The position numbers and the translations under genes were made by a program. A stretch of 18,814 nt of DNA. Origin: Sphingomonadaceae bacterium. GTDB taxonomy: Bacteria > Pseudomonadota > Alphaproteobacteria > Sphingomonadales > Sphingomonadaceae. Below, in pieces: positions 7,345-14,484 of this stretch. The notes below the pieces were generated by a model. The model worked only from the letters and a program-made list of their open reading frames with translations. It made no database searches and was not told the origin of the DNA. The stretch's first letter is position 1. Each line of letters begins with the position of its first letter. Where the stretch lies: assembly GCA_023384025.1 (NCBI GenBank), contig JAHDXX010000015.1, positions 1 to 18,814 of the forward strand, written 5' to 3'.

Positions 7345-8643
7345 ATGAACATGGCGGTATCGGGCCTTGAAGGCCAGGCACTGGCAGCCCGGTTTCGCGC
7401 CACCCGTGCGCGCAGCCTCGCGCTGGTCGCCCCGCTGAGCGAAGCCGATGCGACGATCCAGTCGATGGACGATGCCTCGCCCGCGAAGTGGCATCTGGCG
7501 CATACGACGTGGTTCTGGGAAACCTTCCTGCTGCGCGACCATGCGCCGGGATACCGGCTCTATGACGAACGCTGGCCGTTCCTGTTCAATTCCTATTACG
7601 AGGCCGAAGGCGCGCGGCTGGCGCGGCCCCGGCGCGGGATGCTGTCGCGCCCCACGCTGGCCGAAATCGTCGCATGGCGCCACCATGTCGACCACGCGAT
7701 GGAAACCCTGCTGGGCGAGGAGCGCCTGCTCCCGCTGATCGCGCTCGGCGTCGCGCACGAGGAGCAGCACCAGGAACTGCTGCTGACCGATATCAAGCAC
7801 GCGCTGTTCCAGAACCCGCTGGGGGTAGGGGTGTGGCCCATCGCTCACCCCTCCCCTTCAGGGGAGGGGCCGGGGGTGGGGGCGGTCGAACCGCGCAGCG
7901 CTACACCCCCCACCCCAACCCCTCCCCTGAAGGGGAGGGGCTTTGAATGGCACCACCATCCCGGCGGTATCGTCGAGATCGGCCACGCTGGCCCGGGCTT
8001 CGCCTTCGACAACGAAGGCCCCCGCCATCAGGCGCTGCTCCAGCCATTCGCACTGGCCGGGCGACTGGTCGCCAATGCCGAGTGGGACCAGTTCATCGCC
8101 GATGGCGGCTATGCCGATCCGCGCCTGTGGCTGTCCGACGGATGGGCCTGGGTCAAGGGCGAGGGCATTGCCGCGCCGCTCTACTGGCGCGACAGCGAGC
8201 ATTTCACCCTTTCGGGTTGGCAAGAGCGCGATCCGGATGCTCCGGTCACGCATGTTTCCGCATTCGAGGCAGATGCCTTTGCCACCTGGGCGGGTAACCG
8301 TTTGCCGACCGAGTTCGAATGGGAAGCCGTGGCACAGGCGCATGATCCCGCATCCGGCAACCAGATGGACGAGGCCGGACCGGTCGCGCCCGTAGGCAGC
8401 GACAGCCTGTTCGGCGACGTATGGCAGTTCACCCGTTCGGCCTACCTGCCGTACCCAGGCTTCCGCCCGGCCGAGGGCGCGGTGGGCGAATACAACGGCA
8501 AGTTCATGAGCGGGCAAGTGGTGCTGCGCGGGGCGAGCTGCGCCACCGTGCGCGGCCATTCGCGGGCGAGCTACCGCAACTTCTTCTACCCCCACCAGCG
8601 CTGGCAGTTCACCGGCGTGCGGCTGGCAAAGGACACGGCGTGA
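7345..8643 (+). CDS. egtB: Ergothioneine biosynthesis protein EgtB (iron-dependent sulfoxide synthase)
   Basis: The 432-residue product has an N-terminal DinB-like domain (about 10-155) and a C-terminal FGE-sulfatase domain (about 205-430). Likely iron ligands are H53 (in WHLAHTTWFWET) and H138/H142 (HEEQH). The second domain shows GGIVEIGHAG, NRLPTEFEWEAVAQA, GDVWQFTRSAYLPYPGF and VLRGASCAT, all typical of EgtB. EgtB uses oxygen to join a thiol to C2 of hercynine. With no egtC visible, the thiol may be cysteine rather than gamma-glutamylcysteine, but this is inference. The ATG at 7345 is chosen because GGAG (7335-7338) lies six bases before it; ATG 7333 is in frame but has no such site. Residues 168-199 come from a GC-rich palindromic element inserted in frame between the domains (separate entry). 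The stop overlaps the egtD start as GTGA. Confidence 0.93.
   Translation: MNMAVSGLEGQALAARFRATRARSLALVAPLSEADATIQSMDDASPAKWHLAHTTWFWETFLLRDHAPGYRLYDERWPFLFNSYYEAEGARLARPRRGMLSRPTLAEIVAWRHHVDHAMETLLGEERLLPLIALGVAHEEQHQELLLTDIKHALFQNPLGVGVWPIAHPSPSGEGPGVGAVEPRSATPPTPTPPLKGRGFEWHHHPGGIVEIGHAGPGFAFDNEGPRHQALLQPFALAGRLVANAEWDQFIADGGYADPRLWLSDGWAWVKGEGIAAPLYWRDSEHFTLSGWQERDPDAPVTHVSAFEADAFATWAGNRLPTEFEWEAVAQAHDPASGNQMDEAGPVAPVGSDSLFGDVWQFTRSAYLPYPGFRPAEGAVGEYNGKFMSGQVVLRGASCATVRGHSRASYRNFFYPHQRWQFTGVRLAKDTA
7848..7940. repeat. 93-bp GC-rich palindromic element inside egtB, in frame
   Basis: Identical inverted arms of 22 bp lie at 7848-7869 and 7919-7940. Each arm is itself nearly palindromic (CCCCTCCCC, TTCA or TGAA, then GGGAGGGG), and the match continues inward imperfectly (GGGGGTGGGGG against CACCCCCCACCCC). 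The centre carries CGCGCAGCGCT (7892-7902), which recurs at 18700-18710 in another GC-rich repeat. The element is exactly 31 codons long and has no stop in the egtB frame; it encodes a Pro/Gly-rich stretch (HPSPSGEGPGVG, then RSATPPTPTPPLKGRG). It looks like an intergenic-type repeat that landed in the interdomain linker without breaking the gene. Confidence 0.85.
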
Positions 8644-9638
8644 CATCCACCAAAGGTACCCGACACGGCCTGGCGCTGGTCGATCTCGACGAGCAGGGCG
8701 TCGACCGTGCCTTCCGCGCCGACGTGCTTGCCGGTCTGCGCCAGTCGCCCAAGGCGATCCCCGCGCGCTGGTTTTACGACGAGCGCGGCTCGCAGCTGTT
8801 CGAGGACATTACCCGCCTGCCCGAATACTATCCCACCCGCGCCGAGACCGAGATACTCGGCGCGCGCGGGGCGGAATTCGCGGCACTGGTAGGGCCGGGG
8901 CGGGCGGTGGTCGAATTCGGCAGCGGCAGCTCGGTCAAGACGCCGCTGCTGCTCCAAGCGATAGCGCCGGCGGCCTATGTCCCGCTCGATATCTCGGGCG
9001 ATTTCCTGCGCGCCTCGGCGGCAGCGCTGGCAGCCAAGTTCCCCGGCCTGCCGGTCCACCCGGTGGAAGCGGACTTCATGCGTCGGGTCGCCCTTCCTGC
9101 CGAAGTCGAATCCATGCCCAAGCTGGGGTTCTTCCCCGGTTCAACCATCGGCAACATGGTGCCGCCGACCGCGGTCGACCTGCTGCGCGAAATGCGCGCG
9201 ACTCTAGGCGAGGGCGCGCAATTGCTGATCGGGTTCGACCTGGTGAAAGACACCGACATGCTGCTCGCCGCCTATGACGATGCGGCCGGGGTGACCGCGG
9301 CGTTCAACCTCAATCTGGCGGAGCGGATCAACCGCGAGCTTGGCGGCACGATCCCGGTCGATGCCTTGCGCCACGAAGCGCAGTGGAACGACCCGCTCGC
9401 GCGGATCGAGATGCACCTTGTTGCCACGCGGGCGATTACGTTCGAGGTTGCCGGACAGAGGTTCTCGCTGGCCGAGGGCGAGACAATCCACACCGAGAAC
9501 AGCCACAAGTTCACCCGCCGCAGCCTCTCGCTCATGCTGCTCGCCGGGGGGTGGACCCCGGCGCAGCGCTGGACCGATGCCGAAGGCCGGTTCGCGGTGG
9601 TCCTCGCCGACGCCACGCTGCCGCGCAGCGCACCCTGA
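8640..9638 (+). CDS. egtD: L-histidine N(alpha)-methyltransferase EgtD
   Basis: The 332-residue SAM-dependent enzyme trimethylates histidine to hercynine, the substrate EgtB uses next. Visible features are ARWFYDERGSQLFEDITRLPEYYPTR (41-66), the SAM loop VVEFGSGSSVKT (90-101), FFPGSTIGN with N172, Y212 and ETIHTENSHKF with E286 and S288. These correspond in order and spacing to the histidine-binding Asn, Tyr, Glu and Ser of the mycobacterial enzyme. The start is the GTG at 8640: it overlaps the egtB TGA as GTGA and has AAAGGA six bases upstream, so translation is probably coupled to egtB. The gene order egtB-egtD and the overlap argue for one operon; egtC and egtE are not in the window. Confidence 0.94.
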   Translation: MTSTKGTRHGLALVDLDEQGVDRAFRADVLAGLRQSPKAIPARWFYDERGSQLFEDITRLPEYYPTRAETEILGARGAEFAALVGPGRAVVEFGSGSSVKTPLLLQAIAPAAYVPLDISGDFLRASAAALAAKFPGLPVHPVEADFMRRVALPAEVESMPKLGFFPGSTIGNMVPPTAVDLLREMRATLGEGAQLLIGFDLVKDTDMLLAAYDDAAGVTAAFNLNLAERINRELGGTIPVDALRHEAQWNDPLARIEMHLVATRAITFEVAGQRFSLAEGETIHTENSHKFTRRSLSLMLLAGGWTPAQRWTDAEGRFAVVLADATLPRSAP

Positions 9639-9673
9639 AGCCGCTGGCCATGGCGGCGGGTGGGAAAGCTCCC

Positions 9674-9679
9674 TATATT
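9674..9679 (+). promoter_or_regulatory. Candidate -10 box directly before the aspartic protease start
   Basis: TATATT in the context CCCTATATTGGCGCGATGG ends six bases before the ATG at 9686. No convincing -35 box is seen. The context resembles that before the M16 gene (CCCTATAACTGGCCCGATG) and suggests leaderless transcription separate from egtBD. Confidence 0.3.
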
Positions 9680-9685
9680 GGCGCG

Positions 9686-10363
9686 ATGGACATAACGCCG
9701 TTCTGGGATTCGCTGCTCAGGGTGATCATGCAGGTGCCCAATTCGGGCCTGCTGATCGCCACCGTGGTGGCGATCGTGCTCAGCTGGGTCGGCTCTGCCA
9801 TGGTCACGCGCGAGGTCATGTTCGGGCGGTTTGTCCGCACCGCCAGCTCGCTCGCGCTGGTCGGCATTTTCGTCATGGTGATGATCCAGGTCTCGCGGTT
9901 CGATCCGCGCTACGGCATGGCCGTGCCCCAGCTCGGCCTGCCCGAACAGGTGGTCGAAGGCGGCGAAACCCGCGTGATGATGGGGCGTGACGGGCATTTC
10001 TGGATTACTGCCAAGGTCAATGGCGAACAGGTCAACTTCATGGTCGACACTGGCGCCACGCTGACGGCGGTCTCCACCCGCACGGCAGAGCGGGTCGGGC
10101 TGGAGCCGCGCACCGGCGGGATCCCGGTCATGCTCAACACCGCCAACGGGACCATTTCCGCAGAGATCGGCACACTGGAAGAGATCCGCTTCGGCAACGT
10201 CGTCGCGCGCGGCCTGGATACGGTCATCGTGCCCAATCTCGGCGAAACCAACGTGATCGGCATGAACCTGCTCTCGCGCCTTGCCAGCTGGCGGGTCGAA
10301 GGCCGCGTGCTGGTGCTGGTGCCCAATGCGCCCCAGCCCGAAGGCGATTGGGTCGAGGGCTAG
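9686..10363 (+). CDS. Membrane-anchored retropepsin-like (clan AA) aspartic protease
   Basis: The 225-residue product has two hydrophobic segments, about 20-36 and 53-69, which anchor it in the inner membrane, then a soluble domain. That domain carries the catalytic motif FMVDTGATLTAVS (D121 in DTGA), followed by hydrophobic strands and IGMNLLSRLASWRVEGRVLVL, the C-terminal flap and strand seen in single-domain retropepsin-like proteases of the TIGR02281 type. Such enzymes act as homodimers, each giving one aspartate. The substrate in these bacteria is unknown. It begins 47 bases after egtD on the same strand, but no link to ergothioneine is suggested. The ATG at 9686 is preferred over an upstream in-frame ATG near 9650, because family members start close to the first membrane segment and a -10-like box precedes it. 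Its stop shares CTAG with the convergent GST gene. Confidence 0.87.
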   Translation: MDITPFWDSLLRVIMQVPNSGLLIATVVAIVLSWVGSAMVTREVMFGRFVRTASSLALVGIFVMVMIQVSRFDPRYGMAVPQLGLPEQVVEGGETRVMMGRDGHFWITAKVNGEQVNFMVDTGATLTAVSTRTAERVGLEPRTGGIPVMLNTANGTISAEIGTLEEIRFGNVVARGLDTVIVPNLGETNVIGMNLLSRLASWRVEGRVLVLVPNAPQPEGDWVEG

Positions 10364-11052
10364 AGCCTGACCCGTTCCGGCAGGGCACGGCGGACGAAGC
10401 GGTCCGCCTTGGTATAGACCGCGTCGAACGAGCCGCGCGCGCGGCACCGCTCGTGATGCGCGGCGAGGCGCGGCCAGCGGGCGGCAAAGTCCACCTCGGC
10501 CACCAGCGTGACCTGCATCAGCTGCACCGCGACGGAAATGTCGGCAATCGAGAAAGTCTCGCCCGCCAGCCAGTCGCGCCCGTCGAGCTCGCTTTCGAGG
10601 TAGTCGTAGAGGCGCGGCATCTTGCCCGCCCAGGTCTCCCGCGCCTTGGCAATGTCGGGCTCCTTGCCTTGCATTGCCGGGAAAGCGAGCGGGCGAAAGA
10701 TTCCCAGCCCCCCTGCGGCCGCCAGCGCGGTGTCGGCAAACTCCTCGATCCACAGCGCCCGGCCATGGGCATAGGCGCTGTCGCCATAGAGCGCGGGCGA
10801 GGGATACTTGCGTTCGATGTAGCCGCACTGGGCGGACGAATCGGGGATTGTGCCCATTGGCCCTTCCGTGCCGATTGACCGGTCCCGCAGCACCGGAATG
10901 GTCTTCAGCGGGCTGATCGCGACGAACCAGTCCGGCGGATTGAACACGTCCACTGTCTCGACGTCGTAGGTCTGGCCCTTTTCTTCCAGCAAGGCGGCCG
11001 ATTTGCGCAGGAATGGCGAAAGCGGGCTGCCGTAAAGCACGATGTCGGTCAT
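10360..11052 (-). CDS. Glutathione S-transferase family protein
   Basis: The 230-residue product has a thioredoxin-fold N-terminal domain starting MTDIVLYGSPLSPFLRKSAA, where the SPLSPFLRK serine region takes the catalytic position. The glutathione-binding cis-proline follows in TIPVL (51-55), and the acid-Ser pair is DS (71-72). The C-terminal helical domain contains DGRDWLAGETFSIADISVAV, the usual N-capping box and hydrophobic staple (FSIADI). The substrate cannot be told from sequence. The ATG at 11052 is preceded by GGGAGAAG at a spacing of about eight bases. It diverges from the DUF1499 gene across 100 bases and converges on the aspartic protease gene with the two stops overlapping. Confidence 0.88.
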   Translation of the reverse strand: MTDIVLYGSPLSPFLRKSAALLEEKGQTYDVETVDVFNPPDWFVAISPLKTIPVLRDRSIGTEGPMGTIPDSSAQCGYIERKYPSPALYGDSAYAHGRALWIEEFADTALAAAGGLGIFRPLAFPAMQGKEPDIAKARETWAGKMPRLYDYLESELDGRDWLAGETFSIADISVAVQLMQVTLVAEVDFAARWPRLAAHHERCRARGSFDAVYTKADRFVRRALPERVRL

Positions 11053-11105
11053 GGTTGGTCTTCTCCCTGTGGCCGGTTCATGTGCGGCAGCGCGCGACTT
11101 GGCAA

Positions 11106-11143
11106 GTGTGCCCGCTTGCGGAAGCGCGGGGAAAGGGGCACAC
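11106..11143 (+). other. Two-tier hairpin around the DUF1499 ribosome binding site
   Basis: GTGTGCCC (11106-11113) pairs exactly with GGGCACAC (11136-11143). An inner hairpin, CGCTT (11113-11117) with AAGCG (11122-11126), lies between them. The right arm abuts the purine-rich AAAGGGG (11132-11138) that serves as the only ribosome-binding-like sequence for the ATG at 11153. If transcribed, the fold would mask it. This could be chance in GC-rich DNA. Confidence 0.3.
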
Positions 11144-11152
11144 CCTGCCACC

Positions 11153-12013
11153 ATGACCAAACGCGCCCGTTTCGCCCGCCTCGCCCTCGCGCTCTCGCTT
11201 GCGATGATCGCCTGGTTCGCTCTTGCCATGTTCGGCGCCAAGCTGGGGCTGTGGAGCCCGATCACGGCCTTTGCCAAGCTGACCATGGCGCCCGCGCTGC
11301 CCTTGCTCGGGCTGACCGCGCTGGCCGGGGCCGGCGCGCTGGTGGCAACATTGCTGCGCGCACCGCGCACCGGCTGGGTGGCGGCGCTGGTTGCGCTGGC
11401 GATCCCGCTGGCGGTCTTTGCCGGGCTGGGCGCGCTGCGCAGCCAGGCGGCAAGCGTGCCGTTCATCTACGACGTCGCGACCGACACCGCCGATCCGCCC
11501 GCGTTCTCTGCCGCGATGGTCAAGGAGCGCGAGGAATACGGTGCCAACGCGCTCAACCCCTACGACGCGCCGCTCGGCCAGTTCGACAAGTGGAAGGACA
11601 ATGCCGAGCTCGCGGACAAGACCACCGCGCAGCTGATCGCGGCGGGCTATCCGCAGCTCAAGCCGCTGGTGGTCGATGCCGCGCCGGACAAGGCCCTGCG
11701 CGCCGCCGAACAGGCGATGACAACGCGCGGCTTCCACGATGTAACGCTCGATGCCAAGGCGGGCACGGTCGAAGGCACCGCGGAAGTGTTCTGGTACAGC
11801 TTCCTCGACGACGTCGTGGTGCGGGTGCGCCCCGGGGCAGAGGGGGGCAGCGTGATCGACGTGCGCTCGACCTCGCGCGTGGGCACCAGCGACCTTGGCG
11901 TGAACGCCGAGCGGGTTGCCGACCTGCTCAAGGGGATTCGCGATACGCTGGCCGACCCGGCGCTGGTGGCACCGGCGGTCGAGGACACCGAAATAGCGGA
12001 CGAAAAGGAATAG
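11153..12013 (+). CDS. DUF1499-domain membrane protein
   Basis: The 286-residue product has three hydrophobic segments in the first 100 residues (about 9-30, 43-64 and 73-93), followed by a soluble domain of about 190 residues of the DUF1499 type. Recognisable parts are ASVPFIYDVATDTADPPAFS, the middle AEQAMTTRGFHDVTLD, and the family-like GTVEGTAEVFWYSFLDDVVVRVRP ending in VIDVRSTSRVGTSDLGVNAERV. DUF1499 proteins are widespread in proteobacteria and have no firm function. The soluble domain is probably periplasmic. The ATG at 11153 is the last plausible one before the first membrane segment; its ribosome binding site (AAAGGGG) sits rather far, about 14 bases upstream. It ends two bases before the 3' end of tRNA-Gln on the other strand. 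Confidence 0.82.
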   Translation: MTKRARFARLALALSLAMIAWFALAMFGAKLGLWSPITAFAKLTMAPALPLLGLTALAGAGALVATLLRAPRTGWVAALVALAIPLAVFAGLGALRSQAASVPFIYDVATDTADPPAFSAAMVKEREEYGANALNPYDAPLGQFDKWKDNAELADKTTAQLIAAGYPQLKPLVVDAAPDKALRAAEQAMTTRGFHDVTLDAKAGTVEGTAEVFWYSFLDDVVVRVRPGAEGGSVIDVRSTSRVGTSDLGVNAERVADLLKGIRDTLADPALVAPAVEDTEIADEKE

Positions 12014-12015
12014 AC

Positions 12016-12090
12016 TGGCTGGGGTGGCAGGATTCGAACCTGCGCATGGCGGTACCAAAAACCGCTGCCTTACCGCTTGGCTACACCCCA
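12016..12090 (-). tRNA. tRNA-Gln (anticodon TTG), with encoded CCA
   Basis: The minus strand folds as a cloverleaf. The acceptor stem TGGGGTG pairs with CACCCCA, and the D arm is AGCCAAGCGGTAAGGC. The anticodon stem GCGGT/ACCGC encloses the loop TTTTGGT with anticodon TTG, and the T arm holds GGTTCGAATCC. The discriminator base G and an encoded CCA (12018-12016) follow, giving 75 bases. The U1-A72 acceptor end and G73 are standard glutamine identity elements. The gene lies between the convergent DUF1499 gene and the upstream symporter gene, with its own candidate promoter. Confidence 0.97.
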
Positions 12091-12115
12091 GCAGGCGCTC
12101 GCGTGCGAGGGCGCC

Positions 12116-12143
12116 CCTATAGCGGTTCAATCCGCGATGTGAA
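12116..12143 (-). promoter_or_regulatory. Candidate promoter of tRNA-Gln
   Basis: Minus strand: TTCACA (12143-12138, five of six matches to TTGACA), a 16-base spacer, then TATAGG (12121-12116). A GC-rich discriminator follows, and the tRNA 5' end lies 26 bases downstream. GC-rich discriminators are usual for stable RNA promoters. The position between the symporter stop and the tRNA fits. Confidence 0.5.
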
Positions 12144-12158
12144 GGGGGCTTTGCCGGT

Positions 12159-13538
12159 TCACGCGCGCCGCGCGGCGAGCTCGGCTTCCAGCTGTGCCAC
12201 GGTCGCCCGGTCGAGCCGGTAGAACAGCATCGCCACCATCGCCGGAAGCAGCGCCATCACCGGCACCAGCGCGAAGGCGAAGCCGATTCCGGCGGTGGCT
12301 TCCGCTCCTTGCGCTTCCCCGGCGACGAACCCGGTCGCGCTGAACACGAACCCGGGAATGGCCGCGCCAAGCGCGATCCCGGTCTTGACTGCGAAGATCG
12401 AGGCCGCGACCACCAGCCCGGTCATCTGCAGGCCCGACTTCCAGTCGACATATTCGGCGATATCGGTGAACATCGAGAACGCCAGCACCATCAGCATGCC
12501 GAACCCGATCCCGACGAAGTATTGCGCCACGGTCTGCGGCCACACCGCGTCGAGCGGGAACAGGTAGAAGGCGAGGATGCCGACGACCTTGAGCCCGCCA
12601 GCGGCAATGATCAGGTCGCGCTTCTCGAACCGGCGCTGCATCAGGTTGCCGATCACCACGCCGGAGATCTGCCCCAGCGCCAGTGCGGTGTAGAACAGCG
12701 CCACCCGGTCGAGGAACAGCACCACCGGGGTGCCATCGTCCCCGGCGACATACTTGAACCAGAACAGCGCACTGCCTGCGCGCGCGGCAATGGCGAGCAC
12801 GCCGAGGATTGCGGCAGCCGCTACCGCCAGCCATGGCCCGGTCCTGACCAGCACCTTGAGGTCGCCCGCGATCGTGCCGTTGATCGCGGCAGGCGGGATG
12901 CGCTCCCTGGTGGTGGCGAAAGTGGCAAAGATGCACAGCGTGCCGACGCCCGCGATGCAGACCATGGTCAGCAGGATGCCGCGCGCTTCGTCCCCGCCGC
13001 CGAGCTCGCGCACCAGCGTGGTGCCGAGCACCCCGATCAGGATGCCCGCCATCGAAGAGAACGCCATCCGGTAGGCGGTGACGCTTGCGCGCTCCTGCGC
13101 GCGCGGGCTGATCACACCGAGCAGCCCGCCATAGGGCACGTTCACCATGGTATAGGCGAGCATGGCCACGGTGTAGCTGGCATAAGCCCAGACCAGCGCC
13201 TCGCCCTGCGTCATGCCCGCAGGCGGCGCGAACACGGCGACACAGGTCAGCCCCAGCGGCACCGCGCCCCACAGCAAGTAAGGGCGGTAGCGGCCCCAGC
13301 GGGTCCGGGTGCGGTCGGCGATCAGGCCCATCATCGGGTCCGTCACCGCGTCGACCAGTTTGGTCAGCAGCAGCATCAGGCCCACCGCGGCCGGGGCAAG
13401 CCCGCCAAGGTCGACGAGGAAATAGAGCAGGAAGAACCCGAAGAAATTGAGATAGAGCCCGCTGGCGAGGTCGCCCACGCCGTAGCCGAGCTTCTCTCCC
13501 AGCCTTACCCGGTCATCCCTGCCGGTGGACAAGCTCAC
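12159..13538 (-). CDS. MFS transporter, glycoside-pentoside-hexuronide (GPH):cation symporter family
   Basis: The 459-residue product has about 12 hydrophobic segments. The N-terminal part (LGEKLGYGVGDLASGLYLNFFGFFLLYFLVD) and the first loop (TKLVDAVTDPMMGLIADRTRTRWGRYRPYLLWGA) are characteristic of MelB/GPH symporters, including the DP-x(2)-G-x(3)-D pattern. YTMVNVPYGGLLGVISPRAQERASVTAYRM and MFTDIAEYVDWKSG are further family signatures. These carriers move sugars or glycosides with Na+ or H+; the substrate cannot be assigned. No sugar-catabolic gene is nearby. The GTG at 13538 overlaps the yghU TGA as GTGA, with AAGGA only three bases before it; a TTG six bases further in has better spacing and is an alternative start. 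The two genes are probably co-transcribed. Confidence 0.88.
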   Translation of the reverse strand: MSLSTGRDDRVRLGEKLGYGVGDLASGLYLNFFGFFLLYFLVDLGGLAPAAVGLMLLLTKLVDAVTDPMMGLIADRTRTRWGRYRPYLLWGAVPLGLTCVAVFAPPAGMTQGEALVWAYASYTVAMLAYTMVNVPYGGLLGVISPRAQERASVTAYRMAFSSMAGILIGVLGTTLVRELGGGDEARGILLTMVCIAGVGTLCIFATFATTRERIPPAAINGTIAGDLKVLVRTGPWLAVAAAAILGVLAIAARAGSALFWFKYVAGDDGTPVVLFLDRVALFYTALALGQISGVVIGNLMQRRFEKRDLIIAAGGLKVVGILAFYLFPLDAVWPQTVAQYFVGIGFGMLMVLAFSMFTDIAEYVDWKSGLQMTGLVVAASIFAVKTGIALGAAIPGFVFSATGFVAGEAQGAEATAGIGFAFALVPVMALLPAMVAMLFYRLDRATVAQLEAELAARRA

Positions 13539-14383
13539 ACGTCCTTGCCGTCGAAGTCCGCCGCCGAGTGGCGTTCGGCCAGTTGCTGGTTCTCTTCGCC
13601 CCACACCTTGTTGACGATGCGCCCGCGCCGGACTGCCGGGCGGGCACTGATCTCCGCCACCCACCGCGCGACATGCTCGTATTCGTGGATCGAGAGGAAG
13701 GTCTTCGCGTCGTTGTAGATCACCCCTTCCACGAACGGGGCGAGCCAGGGGTAATTGGCGATATCGGCGAGGGTATAGTCATCACCGCCGAGGAACCGGC
13801 TCTGCGCCAGCCGCTGGTTGGCCACGTCAAAAATGCGCTTGGTTTCCATCGCGTAGCGGTTGATCGGGTATTCGTATTTCTCCGGCGCATAGGCGTAGAA
13901 ATGGCCGAACCCGCCGCCCATGAACGGCCCGCTGGCGACCTGCCAGAACAGCCAGCTGAGCACTTCGGCGCGGGTCTGCCCGGTCGGCAGGAACGCGCCG
14001 AACTTTTCCGCGAGATGGATCAGGATTGCACCCGATTCGAACACCCGCACCGGCTCCGGCCCGCTGCGGTCGAGCAGGGCGGGGATCTTGCTGTTGGGGT
14101 TCACCCCGACAAAGCCGCTGGTGAATTGTTCGCCCTGGCCGATGTTGACGGTCCATGCGTCGTACTCGGCATCATGCCCGGCGGCGAGCAGCTCTTCGAG
14201 CATGATCGTCACCTTGACCCCGTTGGGCGTCGCCAGCGAATAGAGCTGCAGGGGATGTTCGCCGACCGGCAGGTTGCGCTCCTCGCGCGCCCCGGCAGTG
14301 GGGCGGTTGATGCTGGCAAAGCGGCCGCCGTTCTCGGTATCGTTGGTCCAGACGGCGGGCGGGGTGTAAGTGGCATCGGCCAT
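13535..14383 (-). CDS. yghU: YghU-type glutathione-dependent disulfide-bond oxidoreductase
   Basis: The 282-residue product matches the nu-class GST YghU of E. coli in length and motifs. LYSLATPNGVKVTIMLEE places T52 and N54 exactly at the catalytic Thr-Pro-Asn positions of YghU. SKIPALLDRSG carries the cis-proline, FESGAILIHLAEKFG the glutathione-binding ES pair, and GGDDYTLADIANYPWLAPF the C-terminal domain signature. YghU reduces disulfides with two glutathiones. The frame is open to 14443, but the ATG at 14383 gives the normal N-terminus (MADATYTPPAVWTNDTENGG) and has GGGAG about ten bases upstream. It diverges from the HTH-NadE frame and overlaps the downstream symporter gene by four bases. 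Confidence 0.92.
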   Translation of the reverse strand: MADATYTPPAVWTNDTENGGRFASINRPTAGAREERNLPVGEHPLQLYSLATPNGVKVTIMLEELLAAGHDAEYDAWTVNIGQGEQFTSGFVGVNPNSKIPALLDRSGPEPVRVFESGAILIHLAEKFGAFLPTGQTRAEVLSWLFWQVASGPFMGGGFGHFYAYAPEKYEYPINRYAMETKRIFDVANQRLAQSRFLGGDDYTLADIANYPWLAPFVEGVIYNDAKTFLSIHEYEHVARWVAEISARPAVRRGRIVNKVWGEENQQLAERHSAADFDGKDV

Positions 14384-14484
14384 GGCAAGCGGCTCCCTGT
14401 TTCGCGTTGCCGGATAGGTGGGGCAGCACCGGCCACGCGGCAAGCAAAGATCGCGTTTCCGGCCTGAAACCGGCCCTTGTATTT

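Noticed and set aside
7846..7943. egtB regarded as a pseudogene or as two genes split by the GC-rich insertion
   Set aside because: The frame is intact through the element and both domains keep their conserved residues, so an intact gene is more likely.
12309..13718. 469-codon plus-strand open frame
   Set aside because: Antisense to the GPH symporter gene, His/Arg/Asp-rich with no membrane segments or motifs.
10360..14383. Genomic island integrated at tRNA-Gln
   Set aside because: No integrase, no direct repeat of the tRNA 3' end in the window, and no change in gene style on either side.
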